A DNA stretch of 64,000 nt from Diplonema papillatum (lineage: Eukaryota; Euglenozoa; Diplonemea; Diplonemida; Diplonemidae), in the NCBI GenBank assembly GCA_030068145.1, contig JAPJBO010000635.1, forward strand, positions 1 through 64,000, read 5' to 3'. The notes below the pieces were generated by a model, which was not told the DNA's origin, ran no database searches, and saw nothing but the letters and a program-made list of their open reading frames with translations. Numbering within the stretch: position 1 is the stretch's first letter; each line of letters begins with the position of its first letter. The position numbers and the translations under genes are program-made. Positions 45,201 through 55,742 of the stretch are shown here, piece by piece.

Positions 45201-46215
45201 CCACCCGAATAACTAGCTGCAGCCACGGTATTCCTGGGACCCCAGGGACGCCTGGTCAGATACTCACGCGGTGTCTTTTTCCGTCCTTTTTCGTCTTTCT
45301 CAGTCGCAGATACAATGCTGGGGCTTTTTTAGGCAACACACCTTCCCATCCGGGGTCGCCAGCTCGAGGCCGACCCACTGCCCGTCCGCGAACTCGGTGG
45401 CACCGAGGTACTGCACGGTGGCGGGCATGGTTTTGCCGCCGAGCGCCATGAGGATGCGTTGCCCCACCTTCAGCGGCGCGGCGGCGGCGGTCGGGGCCGC
45501 CGCCGCCTGCTGCTGCTGCTGGGCCCCGGCGCCCGCCGGCGCCGTCGGCGTCCGCGGCAGCGGCGCGGCCGCCGATGCGACCACCACCGGCGACGAGACC
45601 GACGGCACCGCAGCGGACTTCGACCGGTTCCGTGCCTGCTGCCGGGCAAGCGGCTCCGGCCTGGTCGACGCGCCGGCGAACGACGACGACGGCTTCAGCG
45701 GCGCCGCCGGCTTTGGGGCGGCGGCGGGGAGGGGGAGGGGGAGGGGGAGGGGGGATGCCGGCGCTTCGGCGGGCTTGGCAGGCTGCTTTTCGGGGTCGGC
45801 GGGCGGGTTGTCCTTCGGCCGGGGCTTCGGCGCTGCGGCTAGCTTCCGCGCCGGCTTGTGGCCGTGGCTGGTGGACGGCTGGCGCTCGAGGAGGGGGAGG
45901 GGGAAGAAGCGGATTTCTCCGTCGGGGAAGCGGACGTCAGCGCCGACCTCAGTGCTGGGCAGCAGAGGGTACACCTTCGCGACGCGGCCGCGCTCGCCGC
46001 AGTACAGCTCCTTCGTCCGGTCGCTGCCGCTGGCGTGCGCCCGCAGCAGGGCCACGTCGCTCTTCACGTACACGCGCTGGTGCTCAGCGAGCTCTTCGTC
46101 GCCGAGCAGCAGCGGCGGCGGCGCCGGGGCTGCCCGCGTCAGCGTGCTCGGCACGGCCACAGAGATCGGCTCCGCCGCTGCCGTCGCCTCTTCCACCGCA
46201 CTCTGTCCTCGGCCT
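42266..46215 (-). CDS. CAP-Gly plus two doublecortin domains, microtubule-associated protein
   Basis: Exons are ~46215-45342 (5' end unresolved), 44772-44711, 44417-44063 and 43390-42266; every junction keeps frame. Donors are GTGTGT, GTATTC and GTATGT. The first exon encodes an SH3-like stretch (ELAEHQRVYVKSD to VRFPDGEIRF), a long Pro/Ala/Gln linker and most of a CAP-Gly domain. The hallmark GKNDG is created exactly at the first splice. Exon 3 carries a doublecortin domain (KTVRLWENGQYG to LSEVADG, continuing GDNLIASW across the junction). Exon 4 carries a second (KTVKVFENGAYG to DGDILIASAG), a Gln-rich tract and a C-terminal helix. It totals at least 798 residues. CAP-Gly binds the EEY tails of tubulin or EB proteins and doublecortin binds between protofilaments, so I infer an axonemal or cortical microtubule role. 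The first exon lacks an ATG and needs an upstream exon. Confidence 0.85.
43712..43835 (+). repeat. MITE-like family B, partial copy inside an intron
   Basis: GCAAGAAAACGCCGTGGTGG and CATTCCCTCCAACACTGCAT match the right half of the family. It lies in the same intron as an R1 copy. Confidence 0.55.
43910..44048 (+). repeat. Dispersed repeat R1 copy inside an intron
   Basis: This copy occupies part of intron 3 of the CAP-Gly/doublecortin gene (44062-43391) and reaches to within about 15 bp of the donor site. It contains ACCTGTGTTTCGTGTGGGC and CCTACAAAGCAGGTGCTTA. Confidence 0.65.
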
Positions 46216-46379
46216 GTTCGTTTTTAGAGTGATTAAAGTTCGCTTGAAATCCCGGGGGTTTAGGGTCTCCGTGTGACCGTTGTTAAATGGGTTCTCTTAG
46301 GGCAAGATTTTTGGGCAGTTCGTGTTTTTTAGAGCAAAGGTTCGCTTGAGCATCCGGGGGTTTTTAGAGTGGCCTTTTT

Positions 46380-46820
46380 TTAGGATCCGGGAGTTTCAAG
46401 TTTTTCGGGGTCGGCGGGCGGGTTGTACTTAGGCCGGGGCTTCGGCGCTGCGGCTAGCTTCTGCGCCGGCTTGTGGCCGTGGCTGGTGGCGAGGAGGGGG
46501 AAGAAGCGGATTTCGCCGTCGGGGAAGCGGACGTCAGCGCCGACCTCAGTGCTGGGCAGCAGAGGGTACACCTTCGCGACGCGGCCGCGCTCGCCGCAGT
46601 ACAGCTCCTTCGTCCGGTCGCTGCCGCTGGCGTACGCCCGCAGCAGGGCCACGTCGCTCTTCACGTACACGCGCTGGTGCTCGGCGAGCTCTTCGTCGCC
46701 GAGCAGCAGCGGCGGCGGCGCCGCGGCTGCCCGCGTCAGCGTGCTCGGCACGGCCACAGAGATCGGCTCCGCCGCTGCCGTCGCCTCTTCCACTGCACTC
46801 TGTCCTCGGCCTGTTATTGT
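46380..46820 (-). pseudogene. Duplicated first exon part of the CAP-Gly/doublecortin gene
   Basis: It repeats about 45790-46218 with very few changes and keeps the frame from VEEATAAAEP to about FFPL, then loses a segment and ends at a stop at 46380. The SH3-like part is intact, the Pro-rich linker is truncated and the CAP-Gly part is missing. It could serve as an alternative 5' exon but more likely is a recent partial duplicate. Between the copies are two occurrences of the short TTCGCTTGA motif. Confidence 0.8.
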
Positions 46821-46908
46821 GTTTCCGGAGATATTCGCTGCTGGCGTTCAGTTCTTGCATCGAGCTAAGCGTCTGTGTCTATTCGTAACAGTAGTAGTAG
46901 TTTCAGCT

Positions 46909-47070
46909 CAGTGTGAGTTTGATCAAAGTAACATCAAGGCAGCCATCATGTTTCAAACCCCCGATTGCGCGTAACCTGGAAGCACTCAGAGGTGTCGGTG
47001 GTACACAGGTGTGTCGGTGGTACACAGGTGCAGTTGCCCGCATCCATCCGGCCATCAGCTCGCATCGGGG
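46909..47070 (+). repeat. Dispersed repeat R2, copy 2
   Basis: It matches 40458-40605. This copy contains an internal 18-bp tandem duplication around GTGTCGGTGGTACACAG. Confidence 0.65.
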
Positions 47071-47267
47071 AGGTGACGCTACCCACCTGGACGAGGTGTC
47101 CTGCTGCCCCTAGTAGTTGAACTTGATATGCAGCAACAATCTATGACGATAGACTGCAGTTGTTACCGACTACCTCACTTGCACGGTTCGGTCGCCGCAT
47201 ACCGTCGGTCTTCGGTGCGCGTCTCACATCAGCTTAAGTGTAGCTGTAGTTGCCCAAACAAATAGAG

Positions 47268-47313
47268 AGAAGAGAGAGACCGTCTCTCCAAGAAACTTCC
47301 GGTCGCCTCACTA
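47268..47313 (-). mobile_element. LINE 3'-end fragment
   Basis: GAGAGACCGTCTCTCCAAG followed by AACTTCCGGTCGCCTCACTAC resembles the minus-strand end of the LINE, with an internal deletion. No target duplication was found. Confidence 0.5.
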
Positions 47314-47567
47314 CAATACAAAGAGTGTCCCAACTTCTTGGGGTAGTGCCGATCCGAGAGCGTAATACAGCTGCAGTGACGCGTCGGAGTGCTCGCACTT
47401 CAGGGTGGGGCTGCCGCCGTGAGCACCAATGGTCGGCTCGCGGTGCAGTGCAGCTGTCGGCAAGCTTGGCTATTGACGAACAGCAGTAGATATTGCCGAA
47501 CTGCCGAAGCAGCCGGAGACAGCAGGTGTAGGGAGGTACGTCGTGCTTGGCTGCTCCCTTCTTCTTT

Positions 47568-47804
47568 TCACGAACAGAAAAGGAGTGGGGGAAAGGTACC
47601 GGCTATAAATCGATTCTTCGCGATTCTGGCCCGAGCGACACGCAACGACGCTTTTGCCTTCATGTCGACGGCGTCCATGGTGTTTACCTCTTGGAGCTGC
47701 AAGCCCTCGCGCGACCCTCCGTCATCCTGCTTCCTGAGCTTCGTGAGCTCTTCTTCAACCTTCATCTGCTTGACGCTCAGGGGTATGTGGTCCGTCTGCA
47801 CCAT
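47568..47804 (-). CDS. Possible small gene or exon, hypothetical
   Basis: An ATG-started frame of 78 residues has strong G/C bias at third positions and a charged, helical sequence (KQMKVEEELTKLRKQ, then KAKASLRVARARIAKNR). I do not recognise a family. A CTCAG upstream and GAG|GTAAAC inside could be splice sites, so it may be one exon of a larger gene. It is the only coding-like frame seen between 46.8 and 64 kb. Confidence 0.35.
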   Translation of the reverse strand: MVQTDHIPLSVKQMKVEEELTKLRKQDDGGSREGLQLQEVNTMDAVDMKAKASLRVARARIAKNRFIAGTFPPLLFCS

Positions 47805-48349
47805 TCTACTGAGTTAACAAAGCGCGTCGATGTGCCGGTGCAGGGCGCGGTGAGTACCCGTCTCGCGCGGCTGACGCCTTTTCCCTTTATCCTTCTCTCC
47901 CTCCCTTCGCCTTTTCCTAGGTTCTTTCCTGCGTGGCTGCTTTGTTTCGTGGAAGTATCCTGCGGGGACCAGAAGATCGAAGATCGTGTATCGAGCAAGC
48001 TTCTACCCTTATGTGCCGCCCCAACTCACTCCCGACCTGACCTGGTGTCTCACGGATTTTCCGAGGAAATCTGCGAGGCTTGACGAATTTACATACAGGG
48101 TGTTTGTTCTAGGGGGAAACATTTTGTTTTGACAGGTGGAGTAACCCCGCAGGGTGTCCAAAGTACATTTGTTATTCGGAGTTCTTCATTCCTTTCCTCT
48201 CATTGAACGAAAACCGCAGCTGCAATGCACAGCAGCAATGCCTGACTGCAATGTCCTACTGCAATGCCCAATACTGAGGGTAGCCGATAGAGATTCTCCC
48301 AACGAGGATTTGCTAGCCGAAGCCCGCTGCTGGTTTTCCTTCCCATCAT

Positions 48350-48556
48350 TGGTAAATAAGAGCTCGTCACTCGCACAACCGCGGCTGATACAAAACTAAT
48401 GATGATGATGATGATGATGGGAGGAGAGAGTTGTTTTCGTTGAACGCAGTGCCTGATCGTTTTTTACGTGAAGCTGGATTCAGTCGGACGCAAGTGAAAA
48501 CGCCACGGTTTGCGGCGACGAGCTTCTCATTTCCTCCAACATTTCATGTTTGGTAA
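48350..48556 (+). mobile_element. MITE-like family B, long copy
   Basis: A copy of about 205 bp contains GTTTTCGTTGAACGCAGTGC and a (GAT)n run. Its left part (48352-48383, AAGAGCTCGTCACTCGC) and right part (48503-48535) are imperfect inverted repeats of each other. A near-identical copy in the opposite orientation is at 54773-54963. Confidence 0.65.
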
Positions 48557-49024
48557 CATGCTAAAAGCGACAAGAACAGGAGTACGGTGACAACCTTAGG
48601 CGGTCGTAGTTGTCCCACACTGTTCGCGGGGTGGTGTGCAGTGCGCGGTTCTGAATGGAGAAGAAAAAGGAGTAACCGGCCACTTACGTGCGCAAAAGGG
48701 TCTTCGGCAGCGAAAACGACCACAAGAAGAAAAGAGGCCTGAACGACGTTTCACCGCGAGGCGCGCTACTGGGCGCAGGACTCGTTTGTTGGTAGGAGAA
48801 GAAAAAAAACGTAGAATACAAAAAAAAGAAGAAGGGGCGAAAGAACAAACAAAAAAAGAAGAAGGCGGCTGGGTGGAGTGATGGGTGGAGAGGGGGGGGG
48901 ATGAAAAACAGATCAAAAAATACTCGGAGGCGCCGCCCGTACTCTTTCCGACGGAGGCTAGAAGGGGGGCGTGGGTGGGATGGTGCAACTAAAAAAAAAA
49001 AAGACGGATGTCGTTTTTTTTTTT

Positions 49025-49108
49025 TTTGTTGAACGCGTGAACGCCCTGCACGAAAACTCAGATCTACCTGTGTTTGCGTGCGGGGGCTGCAGCACATTTC
49101 CTCCTCTA
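49025..49108 (+). repeat. Dispersed repeat R1 partial copy
   Basis: It begins TTGTTGAACGC and includes ACCTGTGTTTGCGTGCGGG and GCTGCAGCACATTT, but lacks the downstream CTCGAGTATTTCC part. Confidence 0.55.
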
Positions 49109-49116
49109 TACTCTGC

Positions 49117-49307
49117 AAATAGCGGCTGAATCGAGTTTGTCTTCTTCAAAGCCTGCTTGTTAAAAATAGCCGCTGAATCGAGTTTGTCTTCTTCAAAGCC
49201 TGCTTGTTAAAAATAGCCGCTGAATCGAGTTTGTCTTCTTCAAAGCCTGCTTGTTAAAAATAGCCGCTGAATCGAGTTCGTCTTCTTCAAAGCCTGCTTG
49301 TTAAAAA
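49117..49307. repeat. 47-bp tandem repeat, four copies
   Basis: The unit begins AATAGCCGCTGAATCGAG and contains GTCTTCTTCAAAGCCTGC. CTTCTTCAAA occurs at 49141, 49188, 49235 and 49282, exactly 47 bp apart. Copies are nearly identical, so the expansion is recent. Confidence 0.95.
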
Positions 49308-49482
49308 TATTCCGAGGAGCCGTTCGGTGCTTTTATTCGACGGAAGCAAGACGGTGAGAAGCAATACAACTACAAATGAGGCTTGAGTGTCCGTGTGACC
49401 ATAAAAGGGTTCGTTTATAGCTGTCGTTCCCTGGTATGCACATCGCATCTGTCGGTGTATCAGTGTGTGAGCGTGTGTGCGT

Positions 49483-49715
49483 CTTTTGTCGAACGCTCGG
49501 GCACTAAACTTAGACTTAGAACCTGTGTGTCCCATGTGGGCTACAGCACACATCCTTCTTTGTAATTTGGAATTGAAATATTGTTGCGATAGTGGGGAGT
49601 CACCGGCATGCCGATGAGTAACACTATCGGTTACAGCGCACACTACTTTGTAATTTTTGCACCTGTCGGCCCCTCGAGTATTTCCTACAAAGCAGGTGCT
49701 TATCCGAAAATAAAG
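49483..49715 (+). repeat. Dispersed repeat R1 copy
   Basis: It includes GTGGGCTACAGCACA, CCCCTCGAGTATTTCCTAC and AAAGCAGGTGCTTATCC. An internal partial duplication gives two ACTTTGTAATT-like blocks. Confidence 0.6.
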
Positions 49716-49774
49716 AAAACTTAGGCGTGGGGGTGGTGTGGTGTGAGGACGGACGGAAACAAGATCAGGAACGA

Positions 49775-50260
49775 CTGACAGAACGCTGCAAATTTCTTTT
49801 CTCCCCCCCGTTCTGGTTGATGAGTTTCTTTTTCCTTTTGGGTTGGAACCTTTCGCGGCATTTATAGGTGGCAGTCCGGCGTCGAGACCCTTACCTAACA
49901 AAACCCGCACTCCGCTCGAAGAAGAACGTTTTTCGGCGAGCCTCGTCTGTCTTGCGGGAACACCGCATGGACACTGAAAGAATGCTGCAAATTTCTTTAT
50001 GAGCTTCTTTTTCCTTTTGGGTTGGAACCTTTCGCGGCATTTATAGGTGGCAGTCCGGCGTCGAGACCCTTACCTAACAAAACCCGCACTCCGCTCGAAG
50101 AAGAACGTTTTTCGGCGAGCCTCGTCTGTCTTGCGGGAACACCGCATGGACACTGAAAGAACGCTGCAAATTTCTTTATGAGCTTCTTTTTCCTTTTGGG
50201 TTGGAACCTTTCGCGGCATTTATAGGTGGCAGTCCGGCGTCGAGACCCTTACCTAACAAA
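49775..50260. repeat. 179-bp tandem repeat, about 2.5 copies
   Basis: TTTCCTTTTGGGTTGGAACC occurs at 49831, 50010 and 50189, 179 bp apart, and copies are almost identical through CTTACCTAACAAA. No coding frame spans it. Confidence 0.95.
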
Positions 50261-53200
50261 TGGATACTTCTGGGGCTGTGGTTGTTGTTGTGTCTTTTTC
50301 ACGACCTTCCCTTCTGAGAACTCCCGTTCGCCGCGTGCGAATAAAACCCAGCTTTCTGGGTAGGGTCCTTTTCTTCTTCTCTTGACTGAGTAATAGTGTG
50401 AGGCTCAACAATCACTATTACAGCGCTTTAAGGTCGAAGTGTTCGTGATGACGAAGCACAAAGGCAACGAAGCTTGCCACCACTGGCCAAGCATAGACAT
50501 CGAAAAATTAAGAACCTTCGCTGCGAAGTCACCTCTCCTTCACAGAAGGTTTGGAAGCCGTCTTGGTTGGTCGGGGGTGGGTGGGGCATTGCAAAAAAGT
50601 GCTTGGAATGGTTATGTGCACAACACCGCAGGTCCTATCTGCACCGTGCTTCGGTTTAAACCACGGATACATAATCGGCGGACCGTCATCAGCATGGAAT
50701 CTGAGAATGCAGACTGGACAGCGAAACTCAGTAGATGTCGTTCATCGGATGAAGACGGTCGATCGTGTTCGGCCGGGAGGGGGTGGGTAAAACGCAGGCT
50801 CGCCTTTCTCGTGGCATGTATAAACAAAGCGCTGCATAGTCTTTTCTTCTAGTAGTGGCAGGTCTTTCTGCGAACGGTTGCTCCAGGTAGACTGGTTGAG
50901 CCGTGGGGAGAAAGATCTTGTATTTGAAGACTGTTTCATTCCGTTCTTTTCATATTCCTGTTCTTTTTCTGGTTTCTTGTTGATCTGTTCAACACAGGTA
51001 CGAAATGCGGTCGCTTGTGCTTGACTCAAGTTCAATCACGGCGGGGGGACTACCATGCCCTCCGCCGGCACAACGAATGGTACAAGAGGGTTGTCAGTGG
51101 GGGGAGGTCGTGATTTCCGACCAAGTCTTTAATTGAGGCGAGGATCCGAACAAACCGCCAGAACACGTTGCCAAGGGACTTTTTCGCTTCACGACTCGCC
51201 AGATCCTGATGGTGTGATGATATAGTACGTGTTCTGCGAGTCAGAGCCCTGCATCTGCGAACACGGCGCTGTCAAGGTTCCTTTTCAAGAGTGAAAGTAC
51301 GTTTGAAACTCCAGGTGTTTTCATTTTGACTGCACTCTTCTTTGCATAGGGAGTGCCCCGTTTTCTCTCTTTATGAGAAGTTTTGAGTTTCCAACGCAAA
51401 ACTTCAAACAGTCTCCAAAAGCTTCCTGCAAAGCAGGTGATTTTGCGAGCAACAATATCGTGGAACAGACTCCGAACGTCCCGCAACAACATAGGAGGAG
51501 CAAACACATGTATACACGCGCAATGGCAAGAAAAGGCAGGTTTCAGAAAAAGGAGAGCGGGGTGGGTCGTTCTTCGCCAGTCCATCAAAACGGCAGCCGT
51601 ATCAATGAGTTGCGAGGCAGTAGATGCCGGTGCACGATGCGGAAAGAATACGGACACAACACGCAACAAAGAAAATACTTCTTCGGCACGGACTTCCTTG
51701 CTGCAACTACGGCAACGGGAGCCAATGTTGCGTTGACTAGGCCGGGGCTGGCGCAATCTTTTGTCAAGTGGACGAAAGATGACTAGTCATGTGCGCTGCA
51801 CTTCCATTGGACGCACGCCCTCCCTAAATCATCAGACGCAGTACTGCACAAAGTCACGACATGGTGGCTCAGCTATTACGAAGGATGCACAGCCCAACAT
51901 CCTAACCTGGCGGGGGCGGGTCCCTTTGAGAGTAAAGTAAGTGCGCAGCTCTACACGTGCGACGACTACTACATTTTTCCTTTCTTTCATTTATCCCCCG
52001 GCAATTGTTAGACTCCCGGAGGTGGCTGATTCCTTTGGGCAGTATTACTCTGCCGGAGGAAGTTGCTTGAGTTAGATTCTTTCTTTTTTCTGATAGGGTG
52101 CGCAACATTCAAGGAACAGGTTGGGGCCTGTCGGCCTTGGTGGCTTGTTTTGTGTGCTTTCCTCTGTGATATCGACGATCAACCAGGGTTGACGTGCTGT
52201 CTGTTGTCGTGTGGCGTTCTTTCGTTTCCTGATCTGGGTTCATCGTCCTTGGTGTCGCCTTGTGTTAGCTTGTGCCATAAGTAGAAGTGTGGGGCTCAGG
52301 TACCGAGTTCCTCCCTCCCCCCCGGCTGCTCTCTTTTGTAGACTGTTTCGTCTTTTAGGCCGCCGGTGCTTTTTTGGAGTGAAACGTCCTTTTTTGTTGG
52401 TTGTTTAACATCTCGCACATGAAAAGTAGAGACGGATCTCAGTTACTCCAGGGGACTTTAAAGAAAGTTTGGCGCCTGAGCCAATCAACCGATCTGGTAT
52501 TGAAAGGTCGGTGCACCAACACACTCGCACGCGGTGCTCTGCATCACTGGAGGGCAACATTTCTGCACTCAAAGCAGAGGTCCCCTCCTTTTCATTTTTT
52601 ATTCGATGCAGTAGTCGCAGTTTGAACTTGATATGCAGCAACAACCTGTGTCGATAGACTGCGCATGGCGGTGGAAGTAGTGGTAATACTACCACTTAGT
52701 TACTAAGTTAGTAGGTGGAAACTGTTTGAAATCGGTCTATGAGTCTGATTTCCTCTTATATTACAAACTTCCCAAAACTGCGAGAACCCGACATTTAAAG
52801 TCCCCTGGGTTACGCACACATCTGCCTCTTGTGACGCTTGGACATTCACCACTACAACCAAAACCACTACTTGGCCTCTTCAGCGGTAGATTTGAAGTGG
52901 TGCACGACTGTACATTGCGAAGTAGGCGAAAAGAAAGGTGAAACCTCCAAAGAGATTTGCGTTGATCGCTCCCCTGAACTCAAACCCTAGACTTTTATTG
53001 AGTCTCATCCTGAGGTAGTGTCGAGTGGCAGGCAGATGTGCGCGCGTGTACTTGAAACTGGGGAGCTCCCTCAGCGTTTCCGTTTGTTGGGTTTGGCGGA
53101 TCCAGGAAGGAGTTTCGTTGACTGTTTTTAGACTGTTTTGAATCTCAAAAACGAATCGCATTCGTCGCTGCTTCGTGCCGGGAGATCGTACTTACCAGGG

Positions 53201-53861
53201 AAATGCAAGAACGTGCTCGGAATGGTATGTGTTCGACACCGTGTGCGCTTGCATAGGTCTTTCACTCAAAAAAGCGCCTGTAAGCACTATCTCCCGCACC
53301 TCGCAAGGGGGAGATGGCATCACTCACTCGTAAAACAGCTTTTCCAGCGGGAGACCCCAGTACTGCTGCTCGTCAACGCCACAAGCGGAAAACGGATATA
53401 GAGCAGGGTGAGGGTGGGGAAGCTGTTTTGCCCTTTCCTCGGCACTCAAGACAGGCAGGCTCAAGAACTTCTGTTTTCTTTCTGGGCTGCACGGTTTCTG
53501 GTCCTGGTGCAACGTCTTTACACAAGGTTTCGTTGACAGACACGTAGGGTCTGATCTGCTTAGCACATCAGGTCTCGGGTCCTGTCATTGAGCTTGTGAC
53601 CAGCCCTTCCCAACACCTGGAGCACGCACCCGCCGTTGCCTGCAGTTGCCACGCTCGTTCGCACAGGGTTACGACGCCACTGTCGGCTAGCAGCTGGTGT
53701 GCCATGCTTGCCGAATACCCCGCGGTCGCTGCGAGTGTGGGCGGACGGGTGGGGGGCGGGGGTGTTTGATTATGATGATGTCTCGTCGCAGTGCACGGTT
53801 GCTTGGATCTAGTTCCTTTTCGCACGCTTTGCCTTTGGCTAGGCCTCTCCCGCCCCGGTAT
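50261..53861. other. Non-coding stretch, no gene recognised
   Basis: It has short unrelated frames only. A piece of the dispersed TTTGAAACTCC motif is at about 51293 and a GCTTCCTGCAAAGCAGGTG fragment of R1 at about 51420. Confidence 0.45.
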
Positions 53862-54096
53862 TACTGGAGAAGGAACATTTCTGGACGAGATCGGTTTTGC
53901 ACGGAGCAACAAACCAACGGGCGTACACCGACCAGACTTGATAAACAGTACAGATAAACAGCATCAACTGATCAATGGCAATAAAATGATGTTTGTGCAC
54001 CGTGTGTCGGGTGCCGCTCTGGTTGCGTTTCCTGTGTTCACACTTTTTTTCCGTTAGCCTTTCATGCACCGTTGTTCCTGAAATGTTCCTTCAGTA
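53862..54096 (+). mobile_element. MITE family A, copy 1
   Basis: A 235-bp element begins TACTGGAGAAGGAACATTTC and ends in the inverse, GAAATGTTCCTTCAGTA. It has no coding capacity. The TA at both tips could be the target duplication of a Tc1/mariner-like element. Interior landmarks such as CAGCATCAACTGATCAA are shared with the other copies. Confidence 0.75.
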
Positions 54097-54772
54097 CAAA
54101 TGCACTGCTACGAAAAAAGAAAAGCAGAGGTGCGGGGAGGTTTGTAGAAAGGGGTGAAACGATGAAAAAATGGGGGAAGCGCCTGCTCTCCGCTCCGCCA
54201 AACTCGGTTTTATCTGCGGTATTGCGTGGGGGGCGCGCCAGCACATTTCCCTCGCGGCCCGAGTACTTCTGGGAATTGCCCACGACGCTGATTTACGTAA
54301 GATCGTAAGATACGTGATGAGAAGTTGTCTGGCGTGCGGGGGTGGGAATCTTTCTTTTTAGCCGTGTGCCGTGATGATAGAATGTCGACCGAAGTTGTGT
54401 ACGGGCCTGGTGGGTAACACCAACACAGGGTGTTCCAAACTTCGAAGCGTTGGGGGCTACGTTTTCCCTTTTGTTTGGGCGCAAGGGTAAAAAAAAAGCT
54501 CTGTTAGGATGGTTGTTAGAATGGCAGGTGGGGCAGCTAGTGTGCGGATCGTACTCTCCTCCCACGTAACGGCCGTGCGCAAGCGTGGTCAGCAGTAGGG
54601 GCGCCAAAAATAAACCCATGTGCGTTCGGCGATCTGTTGCCTCGCATGCTCCTGTCTGCGGGCGGCTTCAAGAAACACGGTGGCCTCCTGCGCGGGTCCT
54701 GGCGGCTGAAGAGGCTCTCTTCCCCTTTCGGCTGCGCACACCTAGGAGGTACCCCCCCCTATTTTCTATAAC

Positions 54773-54963
54773 AAGCATGAAACATTGGAGGAAACGAGAA
54801 GCTCGTCACCGCAAACCGTGGCATTTTCAGCTGCGTCCTGAATCCAGCGATACGCAGAAACGATCAGGCACTGCGTTCAACGAAGACAACTCTCTCTTCC
54901 CATCACCAATCATCATTAGTTTTGTATCAGCCACTGTTGTGCGAGTGACGAGCTCTTATTTCC
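54773..54963 (-). mobile_element. MITE-like family B, inverted copy
   Basis: It is the reverse complement of the copy at 48350-48556 with roughly one difference in eight to ten bases, and covers both inverted ends. Confidence 0.65.
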
Positions 54964-55409
54964 AAGCGTCAGACTGACCCACCCGGAGGCGGTTTGTGTC
55001 TTCTAAGCAGGGTCTCTCCGCCAGCGGAAGGTTGCTTGAGAGTTAGCTGGTACGGCAGGCCCCGAAGAAGAAGTCTGGAACGATAATTTGGAACATGCCT
55101 CACACCCAGGGGGTTACACAGGAAAAAAGAATCTTTTGTGGGCGTTCGTGGCCATTGTGGGGAGAGAGGGAGTGATGCTGTGTGGCAGCCGCACGAAACC
55201 GCTGGGGAAACAAAAAACCCTGCACACAGGACGACTCCAAACCTTCCTAATCAGTCCGCCCCTGTTCACTGGATTACATTGAACTACCTGGTAGGGCTTC
55301 TGGGAAAGAATTTTCGTTGTTCTAAATGAGAGCTCGCCCAGCTGGATACAAAAGGAAAGACGACAACAACAAAGAAATGCGTTGGACGGCGGTGCGCGGA
55401 CCGTCGTCG

Positions 55410-55492
55410 CCTTTTTTGTTTTCGAGTTAGACGCTAAGTAAAAACGTCGCGGTGGCGAACTTCTCATTTTCTTCAACATTGGTAACGTGACG
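55410..55492 (+). repeat. MITE-like family B, partial copy
   Basis: TAAAAACGTCGCGGTGGCG and TCTCATTTTCTTCAACATTG match the right half of the family. Confidence 0.5.
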
Positions 55493-55646
55493 ACAAGAGG
55501 AACAAAGAAGAGACAAAAAAAGAGAGAAAAAACAGCCGAACAAAGATGGGCGCACAGGTGAAGCACGGCGTAGGTGGCAAGAGCGTGCTTGAAATGGTGC
55601 TGTGCTCAACCCGCACGGTCCTTTCTGCAGAAGGCGGATCATCATG

Positions 55647-55742
55647 CACGGAACCTGAGGGTCGGCAGACAGGCTGGATGTCGCTCGACACAGCCAGGAC
55701 CACCATGCTACGAGAGCAGGAAGATCCGGGGAAAAGGTTGGG
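55647..55742 (+). repeat. Dispersed repeat R3, copy 2
   Basis: GGAACCTGAGGGTCGGCAG and CCATGCTACGAGAGCAGG match 39848-39950. Confidence 0.6.

Noticed and set aside
45271..46227. Plus-strand 318-codon frame
   Set aside because: It is antisense to the CAP-Gly exon, where the minus strand has clear domain motifs and splice junctions.
49117..50260. CRISPR array
   Set aside because: Units are contiguous tandem repeats without unique spacers, in a eukaryotic context.
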